Source of the DNA: Bacteroidales bacterium
GTDB lineage: Bacteria; Bacteroidota; Bacteroidia; Bacteroidales; UBA4181
DNA length: 9,835 nucleotides
Assembly (NCBI GenBank): GCA_031287245.1
Contig: JAITTD010000271.1
Span: forward strand, 1 to 9,835
Reading direction: 5' to 3'
Shown here: positions 1 to 6,653 of the stretch, piece by piece
Layout: every line of letters starts with the position of its first letter
Position numbering within the stretch: position 1 is the stretch's first letter
Translations under genes and position numbers: made by a program
The notes under the pieces: model-generated
Database searches by the model: none
Told to the model about the DNA's origin: nothing
What the model saw: the letters and a program-made list of their open reading frames with translations, nothing else

Positions 1-1
1 G

Positions 2-907
2 TTGGGCTTGGGCGATTATTTCACCATCTCGTCCATCAACGGCAGCGGCACGGGCGATTTGCTGGACGCTGTGCTGGAACGCCTTCCCGCAAAGGAAGTT
101 GTTCCCGAAGAAGAAGAAGTTTTGCCCCGTATCACTGTCGTTGGACGTCCCAACGTGGGAAAATCTTCGCTTATCAACGCATTGACGGAAGAAGACCGCA
201 ATATCGTGACACCCATCGCCGGAACCACCCGCGATACGATTGACACGCTGTACAACAAATATAATCATCGTTTCTATTTGGTAGATACCGCCGGACTTCG
301 CAAAAAGGGCAAAGTGAGCGAGGATATTGAATTTTATTCGGTTATGCGGGCTATCCGTGCCATAGAAAGTTCGGATGTGTGCCTGCTGATGCTGGATGCC
401 ACGCAGGGCATTGAAGCGCAGGATCTGAATATCTTTCGGCTCATACAGCGCAACCGCAAAGGGGTAGTCATTTTGGTCAACAAATGGGATCTGGTAGAGA
501 AAGATACCCATACGACAAAGAAATTTGAAGCGATCATCCAAGAACGAATTGCCCCGTTTACGGACATTCCCATCATTTTCACTTCGATGATAACCAAGCA
601 ACGCCTGCAAAAAGTGCTTGACGCAGCGATGGAAGTGTATGAAAATCGCATCAGACGCATTCCCACTTCGCAACTCAACGAAGTGGTGCAGCAAATCATA
701 GAGGAACACCATCCGCCTGCTTTGAAAGGAAAATTTGTGAACATCAAGTATGCCACGCAATTGCCCACACTGGCGCCTTCTTTTGTGTTCTTTTGCAACC
801 TTCCACAGTACATTCGCGACCCTTACAAACGTTATATGGAAAATCGATTGAGGGAAAAGTTTAACTTTTCAGGGGTGCCTATGCAACTGTTTTTCAGAAA
901 AAAATAA
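2..907 (+). CDS. der: Ribosome-assembly GTPase Der (EngA), 5'-truncated by the window edge
   Basis: Der is a tandem-GTPase protein needed for maturation of the 50S ribosomal subunit. The visible 301 residues begin at the tail of the first GTPase domain (the ISSINGSGTGDLLD stretch, residues 9-22). An acidic linker follows (E36-E39), then the whole second GTPase domain: P-loop GRPNVGKSS at 48-56, the TPIAGTTRDT switch I motif, DTAG at 95-98 and NKWD at 160-163. A C-terminal KH-like domain ends in the usual basic tail (MQLFFRKK). Full-length Der is about 435-440 residues, so roughly 135 N-terminal residues lie outside the window; the TTG at position 2 is not a real start. One oddity is the G5 motif, which reads T-S-M at 194-196 where the family normally has S-A. 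The identification is secure. Confidence 0.97.
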   Translation: MGLGDYFTISSINGSGTGDLLDAVLERLPAKEVVPEEEEVLPRITVVGRPNVGKSSLINALTEEDRNIVTPIAGTTRDTIDTLYNKYNHRFYLVDTAGLRKKGKVSEDIEFYSVMRAIRAIESSDVCLLMLDATQGIEAQDLNIFRLIQRNRKGVVILVNKWDLVEKDTHTTKKFEAIIQERIAPFTDIPIIFTSMITKQRLQKVLDAAMEVYENRIRRIPTSQLNEVVQQIIEEHHPPALKGKFVNIKYATQLPTLAPSFVFFCNLPQYIRDPYKRYMENRLREKFNFSGVPMQLFFRKK

Positions 908-920
908 CCAATAAATATAA

Positions 921-1811
921 ATGAATATGAAAAGGATTCTCATCTGTATGTTGCTTATCGGTTATGCAGGCGTCGCTTCTGCTACCGAAAACGATGAACT
1001 GACGGTTCAGCAAGATTCTACCAGCAAGAATTACCGGAAGGTGTTGATGCTAAAAATGAACAAAGGCAAGGGTTATGGCAAACAAGCCTTTGAATTGGAG
1101 AACACTTACGCGCTGTTGGAAAAAGGCGTCAGTTATATTTCTTTCAATGTGGGCTTTCAGAGCAATGATATTGACGATTACTGGCTTGAACCGCTTGCTG
1201 TAGTAGATGATATCTATAGAAGGAACGCCTCAGGCTCGCTGGCTGTGGGGTATTTCACCAAAAACAATATGTCTGTGGGCGTCAAAGGAAGTTATGCCTT
1301 CTCAGACACTCGGGTGAAGGTAACCGCAGACCTGTTCGACCTGCTTTTCAACGCGCAAACCTACGAAACAAACAACGTCAGTTCCACTTATTCTGTGGCA
1401 GGCGCCCTGAAAAATTATGTGCCGCTCAACTGGTCGCACCGCCTGTTCATTGTCAACGAAACCAACCTGAGTTTCTCTCATAGCCATTCACTGGCAAAAA
1501 ACATTTATGACAACGGCGTTAAAATCAACAAAATAGAGAAAGATAAATTTTCTGTCGGACTGGGTATTTCCCCCGGGTTTATGTATTTTATGACCAAGGG
1601 ACTTGCCTTTGACTTTTCGCTGAATCCGGTGCTCATTTATTTTGAAAAGACCGATATTATCAACAACCAGACAGACAGTGGAAAGGTAAACAATTACGGA
1701 TTAAGTTTCAAATTTATGCCGCTGAACGTTCAGTTTGGCTTCTCGTACTATTTCGGACTGGACTATTTCAAAAACAAAGAGCATATTGACACGGAAGGAC
1801 GCAGAAGGTAA
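921..1811 (+). CDS. Secreted protein, probable outer-membrane beta-barrel, function unknown
   Basis: This 296-residue protein is not recognised as a named family. It opens with a clear Sec signal peptide: K4-R5, a hydrophobic core ILICMLLIG, and a likely signal peptidase I site after A19-S20-A21. The mature part is rich in alternating hydrophobic/polar stretches with many Tyr and Phe residues (VSYISFNVGF, GSLAVGYFT, MSVGVKGSYAF, YGLSFKFM, VQFGFSYYFGLDYF), separated by short polar turns. That pattern is typical of outer-membrane barrel strands, so a porin-like or small transport barrel is inferred. ATG 921 is used here; ATG 927 is an equally possible start two codons later. The gene starts 13 nt after der, with an AT-rich, Shine-Dalgarno-free gap as is usual in Bacteroidota, so co-transcription with der is plausible but a functional link is not implied. 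Confidence 0.75.
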   Translation: MNMKRILICMLLIGYAGVASATENDELTVQQDSTSKNYRKVLMLKMNKGKGYGKQAFELENTYALLEKGVSYISFNVGFQSNDIDDYWLEPLAVVDDIYRRNASGSLAVGYFTKNNMSVGVKGSYAFSDTRVKVTADLFDLLFNAQTYETNNVSSTYSVAGALKNYVPLNWSHRLFIVNETNLSFSHSHSLAKNIYDNGVKINKIEKDKFSVGLGISPGFMYFMTKGLAFDFSLNPVLIYFEKTDIINNQTDSGKVNNYGLSFKFMPLNVQFGFSYYFGLDYFKNKEHIDTEGRRR

Positions 1812-1868
1812 TGAACAATCGTTTTGAGTGAATCAGTTAAAAACCAAAACCTGTCGCTTCTCCAAAAA

Positions 1869-1970
1869 GGTATATACGTTTTACTTGAAAGGTATATACA
1901 TTTCCCTGAAAAGGTATATACATTTTCGCCAAACGGTATATACCTTTTACATGAAAGGTATATACCTTTT
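1869..1970 (+). repeat. 22-bp tandem repeat array with palindromic GGTATATAC core
   Basis: The 9-mer GGTATATAC occurs five times, starting at 1869, 1891, 1913, 1935 and 1957, a spacing of exactly 22 bp each time. The last two copies extend to GGTATATACC, a perfect palindrome. The spacers between cores are similar but degenerate: T-rich first, then usually ending in TGAAA. Copy 5 lies in the perfect palindrome AAAGGTATATACCTTT (1954-1969). The array fills most of the gap after the barrel-protein gene and runs into the N-terminus of the following lipoprotein gene. Two forward frames stay open through it, which creates artificial upstream extensions. The spacing is about two DNA helical turns, so iteron-like or operator-like protein binding is possible, but no function is demonstrated. 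Confidence 0.9.
1935..1966 (+). promoter_or_regulatory. Perfect 13-bp hairpin holding the lipoprotein start codon in its loop
   Basis: GGTATATACCTTT (1935-1947) and AAAGGTATATACC (1954-1966) are exact reverse complements separated by the six bases TACATG. The ATG in that loop (1951-1953) is the best start for the downstream lipoprotein. In mRNA the start would sit in the loop of an AU-rich hairpin, with the bases on either side paired. This could modulate translation initiation, but that is inference. The stem is built from the last two units of the 22-bp repeat array. Confidence 0.6.
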
Positions 1971-2964
1971 TTGGGTGCCGGTCTTTTTTGTCTCCTGCGA
2001 AGAAACGCCACCACCGCCACAGGCTTTTTACTATTGGCGGACGGTTTACAGGATAAATGCCACCGAACGGCAGGCGCTGACCGAAAACGGGGCAGAACGG
2101 TTATACATCCGCTACTTTGATGTGACTGCGAGTGGCGACGGCTACAAACCTGAGGCGACGGCGCTTTTCCGCGACAGCCTGCCCAAAGGCATGAAAGCAG
2201 TTCCGGTGGTGTTCATCGTTAATGATGTGCTTGCAACTATGCCGGAAGACAGTATTGGCGGGCTGGCGAAAAGGATATGCAGCCGCATAGAGCAGATGAA
2301 CCGGCAATACGGCATCACCAATGTGCCCGAAATACAATTGGACTGCGACTGGAACGGCAGCACGAGGGATAAATATTTCCGTTTACTGCAACTCGTCAAG
2401 GATGCGCCCTTGCTCAACGGCAGGCAGTTGTCGGTCACACTGCGGCTGCACCAGTGGCGATACAGCAAAACAACCGGCGTCCCGCCTGTGAACAAGGTAT
2501 GCCTGATGTGTTACAATATGGGGCATTTGACCACTTATGGCAATCGCAATTCCATACTCAATGCGGAAGAAACACGAGCCTACCTCAGTGATGCCGGTAT
2601 ATATCCTCTTCCTGTGGACGTAGCATTTCCTATTTTCAGTTGGGGCGTGCTTTTCAGCAATCAACAATACAGGAGACTCATCAACCGGCTCGGCAAAACG
2701 GATTTGACAGAGCCGTTTTTCACCGAAATAGCGCCTGATATGTACCGTGCAGACAGTGCAACCGTGTTGCGGGGCGCTTATATCCGCAAAGGAGATCATA
2801 TCCGTTTGGAAGAACCCACGATTGCCGACATCCGTAAAGCGGCAAAAATACTGTCGGCAAAAATAAAAAATCCCGAATATATTATTTGGTTTCATCTGGA
2901 TTCGCTATATTTGCAAAAAATAAACACACATGAACGTTCCCAAATTACTGATTTGTTCCGTTAG
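1951..2964 (+). CDS. Putative lipoprotein with glycosidase-like TIM-barrel features, function unknown
   Basis: The likely product is 337 residues. ATG 1951 is chosen because it gives a short lipoprotein signal: K2, a hydrophobic stretch IYLFWVPVFFV, then S15-C16 as the lipobox end. The frame continues upstream to a GTG at 1828, but that part only translates the 22-bp repeats. After a proline run (PPPP), the body has AFYYWRTVYRI, LYIRYFDV, then PEIQLDCDWN (acidic residues E127, D131, D133), LSVTLRLHQW, VCLMCYNMG and VDVAFPIFSWG. This succession of short hydrophobic strands, with acidic and aromatic residues at their ends, resembles TIM-barrel glycoside-hydrolase-like proteins such as those grouped under DUF3142. 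I recall the resemblance and cannot verify it. The C-terminus overlaps the next gene by 35 bp, so the two are probably expressed together. Envelope location is likely; enzymatic activity and substrate are unknown. Confidence 0.7.
   Translation: MKGIYLFWVPVFFVSCEETPPPPQAFYYWRTVYRINATERQALTENGAERLYIRYFDVTASGDGYKPEATALFRDSLPKGMKAVPVVFIVNDVLATMPEDSIGGLAKRICSRIEQMNRQYGITNVPEIQLDCDWNGSTRDKYFRLLQLVKDAPLLNGRQLSVTLRLHQWRYSKTTGVPPVNKVCLMCYNMGHLTTYGNRNSILNAEETRAYLSDAGIYPLPVDVAFPIFSWGVLFSNQQYRRLINRLGKTDLTEPFFTEIAPDMYRADSATVLRGAYIRKGDHIRLEEPTIADIRKAAKILSAKIKNPEYIIWFHLDSLYLQKINTHERSQITDLFR
2885..2913 (+). promoter_or_regulatory. Possible internal Bacteroidota promoter upstream of the helical lipoprotein gene
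   Basis: TATATTTG (2906-2913) matches the TAnnTTTG -7 consensus exactly. TTTG at 2885-2888 could be the -33 element, but the 17-bp gap is shorter than the usual 19-21. The site lies inside the preceding coding sequence and 16 nt before ATG 2930, which would give a very short leader. It may be a chance match in AT-rich sequence. Confidence 0.35.
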
Positions 2965-5215
2965 CCTGGTTGTCGTGTCCGCTACGGCTTATCTGCTTGC
3001 CTGCGGCTGGGATATTGACGAAGACAACGCCTGTACCAGTTATTTCCGCAAAGATATTCCTCCGGCGCACAATAATTATTTTTTCAGTTACCTGAATTAT
3101 TACGACAATTCCGTTGAGCAACAGACTGACAAACAACAGAATATTGCAGAATGGAAACAGTATCTGGGTGGTAAAATTGCAGATACGGATGCAAAACAGG
3201 TCATTTACAACATTCCTTTGCCTGCATTGAAGGAGATAAGCAGACGTTCAAAGATCGGACAATGGGAAAAGATAAGCCCTGATTGGATTTCCAACAGCAT
3301 GATAAAGCGAATAGTGCAGCGCAAAGATGTTCCGGCGCTCGATTATCTGCTGTATTCACGTGTGTGCGAACAGCAAGCAGGACGACGTTCGGATGAATGG
3401 CAGCGCATCGGTTTTGATGCCAGCATGCAGGATTCGCTGCTCACCGTCGGGCAAAAGCACTATGCCTCGTCGAAAAGCGAGTTTTTGCAGTTGCGATATG
3501 CCTTTCAGGTAGTGAGAATGGCGTTTTACCTCGACCGAAAGGCGGATTGCGTCAAGTATTACCACAATATGTTTGAACCGATTGAAACCAAGGCATTGGC
3601 TAAACTTTGGGCGCTCTCCTTTTACGCCGGCGCTGTTGAATCCGACGCCGAAGCGCTGTACTGTTACTCAAAGGTGTTTGCGCAATGTCCGCGCTACAGT
3701 CAGGCTGCTATGACCTCTTTCCGTTGGCGAATCAGCCACACCGACACCAGTCAATTGCTCGCCCTTTGCGGGAATGACGCAGAAAAAGCCGTTGTTCACG
3801 CCATGACAGGCTTCACTTGCTTTCATCCCACGCTCGAACCATTGATATCAGTGTATGAAACGAATCCGGGAAGTCCTTATCTCGAAACGCTGCTGATTCG
3901 TGAGATAAGCAAAATTGAAGCCGGATATGGCACATATCGCAATGACGATATTCTCTTTCATGCGCATCAATTGCAGGAACTGGCAATTCAATATGCCGGA
4001 TTGAAAGCGGTACGGCATCCTGCACTGTGGCACACCGCCGCGGCTTATCTGGCTTACCTGTCGGGCAAACACGAAACGGCTGCGCTGTTGCTGGACATTG
4101 CCGAACAGGAACAACCAGACAAAAAGGTATCCGAACAGTTGCTGGCTGTCAAACTGCTTGTGGAAACGGACATTTCAACCTTCGACGCTGACGCGGAAGC
4201 GCGTATATTGCCGTCCTTGGAATGGTTGCTGACAAACGTGCAGGACAGCACGGCACCCGGCAGCCACAATTTCTTCAATCGCACTGTGGCTCACTATTTT
4301 GCGGAAAAATTGCCTGCCGTATATTTGAATATTCACCAGCCCGTGAAAGCGGCATTGTCAACAGGCATAGCCCTGCAATATTCCGATTGGGCAGGAGAAA
4401 ACATTTACGGGTTGAGCGATTTTGCCGTTCTGGACAAGAATGCGGATGTTTCTCAATTGGAAATGATGCTGAAACAACTCGCAACGCCTGAAACGCTGAG
4501 CGCTTTCGATGCATTTCTGTATCGCCACTGCCGACAAAGCGAATCAGCGATTTTGGAATTGACCGGCACCAAATATCTGCGAAAATTACAGTTCAGGGAA
4601 GCCGAAAACTACTTTAAAGGCTTGTCCGACGCTTCCGGGCTATTTCATCTGAACAGTAATCCCTTTGCGCTTCCGGCAGCCTTTGCCCGACAGCAGACAA
4701 CGCCGAATGTTGATAAATCGTCCTTTCATTCAAAACTTAGTTTCGCTGGTGAAATGGCGGCGCTTCAAAACAAGATTCAAAAAGGCAATCCAACGCCGGA
4801 AGAATTGTTTCGCTATGCCTGCGGCTTGTTTCAAATGACCACCTTTGGCAATTCGTGGCAATTGCTCAGTTATAGGAGGTCTGTTACCGACAGAGATCGG
4901 TGGGAAAAAGCACAGCCGACAGACGAACTGTATCACTACTACCACCCCGCTGCGGCACGCGAGTATTTCATGCGCACGTTTGAAGCCTCAAAAAACAAGG
5001 AATTGAAGGCGCAGAGCCTGTTTATGGCTTCTTTTTGCTACCAGCAGACGCTATCCGAAGATTTGTACGTATGGCAAAACGGGAAATACTCCCCTACAGG
5101 CAGTTATTTTTCGCAAAATCCCTATTTCAGCCAATTGAAACGATACACCAAAACATCTTTTTACAAAGACGCCGTTACACGCTGCTCATATCTTTCGGAT
5201 TTTATAAATAAATAG
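2930..5215 (+). CDS. Large helical (TPR-like) lipoprotein, function unknown
   Basis: This 761-residue protein begins with a signal sequence (K5, a hydrophobic stretch from LLICSVSLVVV onward) ending in Y-L-L-A-C, so C25 is the likely lipidated cysteine and the product is probably an envelope lipoprotein. Just after it comes an acidic, aromatic segment (CGWDIDEDNACTSYF). Most of the rest is predicted alpha-helical, with tetratricopeptide-like pieces: EALYCYSKVFAQCPRYSQAA, YLAYLSGKHETAALLLDIAEQ, KYLRKLQFREAENYFKGL and AREYFMRTFEASKNKELKAQ. The repeats are degenerate and I cannot count them reliably. The start is ATG 2930, which overlaps the end of the glycosidase-like gene by 35 bp. That overlap suggests a translationally coupled pair, possibly a scaffold and an enzyme acting on the same cell-surface substrate; the pairing is an inference. 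No catalytic motif is seen. Confidence 0.8.
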   Translation: MNVPKLLICSVSLVVVSATAYLLACGWDIDEDNACTSYFRKDIPPAHNNYFFSYLNYYDNSVEQQTDKQQNIAEWKQYLGGKIADTDAKQVIYNIPLPALKEISRRSKIGQWEKISPDWISNSMIKRIVQRKDVPALDYLLYSRVCEQQAGRRSDEWQRIGFDASMQDSLLTVGQKHYASSKSEFLQLRYAFQVVRMAFYLDRKADCVKYYHNMFEPIETKALAKLWALSFYAGAVESDAEALYCYSKVFAQCPRYSQAAMTSFRWRISHTDTSQLLALCGNDAEKAVVHAMTGFTCFHPTLEPLISVYETNPGSPYLETLLIREISKIEAGYGTYRNDDILFHAHQLQELAIQYAGLKAVRHPALWHTAAAYLAYLSGKHETAALLLDIAEQEQPDKKVSEQLLAVKLLVETDISTFDADAEARILPSLEWLLTNVQDSTAPGSHNFFNRTVAHYFAEKLPAVYLNIHQPVKAALSTGIALQYSDWAGENIYGLSDFAVLDKNADVSQLEMMLKQLATPETLSAFDAFLYRHCRQSESAILELTGTKYLRKLQFREAENYFKGLSDASGLFHLNSNPFALPAAFARQQTTPNVDKSSFHSKLSFAGEMAALQNKIQKGNPTPEELFRYACGLFQMTTFGNSWQLLSYRRSVTDRDRWEKAQPTDELYHYYHPAAAREYFMRTFEASKNKELKAQSLFMASFCYQQTLSEDLYVWQNGKYSPTGSYFSQNPYFSQLKRYTKTSFYKDAVTRCSYLSDFINK

Positions 5216-5240
5216 TTATGTTGTTATTTCGATTAACCAA

Positions 5241-5248
5241 TATCTTTG
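5241..5248 (+). promoter_or_regulatory. Possible -7 promoter element in the gap before rplK
   Basis: TATCTTTG matches TAnnTTTG exactly. The best -33 candidate is a TTG at 5221-5223, only 17 bp upstream. If used, transcription would start about 200 nt before rplK and cover two TCATGAC copies (5266-5272 and 5283-5289). No open reading frame or recognisable RNA follows before the stronger promoter at 5333-5363. Confidence 0.35.
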
Positions 5249-5332
5249 CGGAGTAATAAAATCAGTCATGACGAATGACGTATCATGACAAGACAAGTGC
5301 AGTGATTTCATAAAAATATTTTTTGTTCATTG

Positions 5333-5363
5333 CTTGCAGATTAAAAAAAAAGCATTACTTTTG
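5333..5363 (+). promoter_or_regulatory. Promoter of the rplKAJL operon
   Basis: TACTTTTG at 5356-5363 fits the Bacteroidota -7 consensus TAnnTTTG. CTTG at 5333-5336 supplies the -33 TTG with a 19-bp gap, the expected spacing. An A-run (5343-5351) lies between them. Transcription should start near 5370 and give a leader of about 95 nt before rplK. Confidence 0.7.
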
Positions 5364-5369
5364 CGCCTC

Positions 5370-5464
5370 GTTTTAAATGGATGTTACGCCATTTTCAACA
5401 GAGGGCAAAAGGATGATGCTTCCAGTTATCCGGACGCCCAAGTAATTCATAATTAAATAATAGT
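5370..5464 (+). promoter_or_regulatory. Structured 5' leader of rplK, candidate L1 autoregulatory site
   Basis: Two foldable parts are visible. AAATGG (5375-5380) pairs with CCATTT (5389-5394) across an 8-nt loop. GGGC (5403-5406) pairs with GCCC (5436-5439) and GGAT (5411-5414) with ATCC (5428-5431), leaving a 4 x 4 internal loop (AAAA opposite GGAC). In other bacteria L1 represses its own operon by binding an rRNA-like helix-internal loop-helix in the rplK leader. The segment GGACGCC here also occurs, from memory, in the L1-stalk region of E. coli 23S rRNA. An L1 site is therefore plausible but unproven. The 24 nt just before the ATG are AT-rich and lack a Shine-Dalgarno sequence. Confidence 0.4.
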
Positions 5465-5905
5465 ATGGCAAAAGAAGTTGCTGGATTAATTAAATTGCAA
5501 ATAAAGGGCGGCGCAGCCAATCCATCGCCACCGGTAGGACCTGCATTGGGTTCCAAAGGTGTGAATATCATGGATTTCTGCAAACAGTTCAATGCCCGTA
5601 CGCAAACGATGGCTGGAAAGGTGATACCTGTGGTGATAACCGTTTACGCGGACAAATCATTCGAGTTTATCACTAAAACGCCTCCGGTGCCCGTTCAATT
5701 AATTGAAGCATCCAAGGTAAAAGGCGGCTCCCCCGAACCCAACCGCAAAAAAGTTGGCTCTGTGAACTGGCAGACGGTGGAAGAGATAGCAAAGGATAAA
5801 ATGCAGGACATGAACGCCTTCACTTTGGACTCCGCTATGAAGATGGTTGCCGGAACCGCCAGAAGTATGGGTATTACCGTTACAGGTGACGCTCCTTTTA
5901 AATAA
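5465..5905 (+). CDS. rplK: 50S ribosomal protein L11
   Basis: L11 binds the GTPase-associated centre of 23S rRNA at the base of the L7/L12 stalk and takes part in translation-factor action. The 146-residue length is normal for the family. The N-terminal domain shows KLQIKGGAANPSPPVGPALG, with the proline-rich segment where thiostrepton acts, followed by KGVNIMDFCKQFNART. The C-terminal rRNA-binding domain ends in AGTARSMGITVTG, as in other L11 proteins. ATG 5465 gives the family-typical MAKEVAG start. It is the first gene of a four-gene operon, with rplA starting 21 nt after its stop. NusG and SecE, normally encoded just upstream, are absent here. Confidence 0.98.
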   Translation: MAKEVAGLIKLQIKGGAANPSPPVGPALGSKGVNIMDFCKQFNARTQTMAGKVIPVVITVYADKSFEFITKTPPVPVQLIEASKVKGGSPEPNRKKVGSVNWQTVEEIAKDKMQDMNAFTLDSAMKMVAGTARSMGITVTGDAPFK

Positions 5906-5926
5906 CAAATAAAGTTGACAGACAAA

Positions 5927-6622
5927 ATGGCAAGACTTACAAAAAACAGGAAGTTAGTTTTAGAAAAGATTGACCCTGCCAAGACATACGATTTGTCGGA
6001 AGCTGCCGCCTTACTGAAAGACATCACCACGCAAAAGTTTGACGCATCGGTGGATATTGACGTCCGTTTGGGCATCGATCCCCGCAAGTCGAATCAAATG
6101 GTTCGCGGTGTCGTATCGTTGCCTCACGGCACCGGTAAGCAAGTCCGTGTATTGGTGCTCTGCACCCCCGAAAAAGAAGCCGAGGCAAAAGAAGCCGGAG
6201 CCGACCACGTGGGTTTGGACGAATACATTGAAAAAATCAAAGGCGGTTGGACCGACGTGGATGTCATCATCACCATGCCGGCTGTAATGGGCAAGATAGG
6301 CGCACTGGGGCGCGTGCTCGGTCCTCGCGGACTGATGCCTAACCCCAAAAGCGGTACCGTGACCATGGAAGTAGGCAAAGCGGTGGCTGAGGTAAAACAG
6401 GGCAAGATTGATTTTAAAGTCGACAAATTTGGTATTGTGCATACTTCTATCGGAAAAGTATCATTTACACCGGATAAGATTGTGGATAATGCGAAAGAAT
6501 TTATGAGCACCATTCACAAACTGAAACCGTCAGCCGCCAAGGGCACTTACGTGAAGAGCATTTTTCTCTCCACCACGATGAGCCCCGGACTGAAAGTAAA
6601 CACTAAATCCGTTGAAGAATAA
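5927..6622 (+). CDS. rplA: 50S ribosomal protein L1
   Basis: L1 forms the mobile L1 stalk that handles deacylated tRNA at the E site, and in many bacteria it represses its own operon by binding the mRNA leader. The 231-residue product has the usual length. The family signature is clear: MPAVMGKIGALGRVLGPRG then LMPNPKSGTVT, at roughly residues 118-148. ATG 5927 (MARLTKNRKLVLEKI) is the right start; an in-frame TTG at 5915 would add four residues unlike the family. It is preceded by A-rich sequence (GACAAA) rather than a Shine-Dalgarno site. The stop lies 31 nt before the proposed rplJ start. Confidence 0.98.
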   Translation: MARLTKNRKLVLEKIDPAKTYDLSEAAALLKDITTQKFDASVDIDVRLGIDPRKSNQMVRGVVSLPHGTGKQVRVLVLCTPEKEAEAKEAGADHVGLDEYIEKIKGGWTDVDVIITMPAVMGKIGALGRVLGPRGLMPNPKSGTVTMEVGKAVAEVKQGKIDFKVDKFGIVHTSIGKVSFTPDKIVDNAKEFMSTIHKLKPSAAKGTYVKSIFLSTTMSPGLKVNTKSVEE

Positions 6623-6653
6623 CTGTTTCATCTAAAAATACGAAGCGATCACC

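Noticed and set aside
334..813. Long antisense reading frames opposite der and the other genes
   Set aside because: They mirror well-identified genes, have no family resemblance and lack promoters or plausible starts.
1828..1950. Extension of the lipoprotein gene upstream to GTG 1828, or a separate small gene from TTG 1824
   Set aside because: Both frames merely read through the 22-bp repeats and give low-complexity repeats of G-I-Y and Y-I-P/H-F; starting at 1951 yields a proper lipoprotein signal.
1869..1970. CRISPR array
   Set aside because: The conserved core is only about 9 bp with 13-bp spacers that are themselves similar; no cas genes are present.
2598..2606. A sixth copy of the GGTATATAC core near 2598
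   Set aside because: It reads GTATATATC, is isolated, lies within coding sequence and does not keep the 22-bp phase.
5216..5464. tRNA-Trp, secE or nusG upstream of rplK
   Set aside because: No tRNA cloverleaf or matching reading frame is visible in this gap, although these are the usual neighbours.
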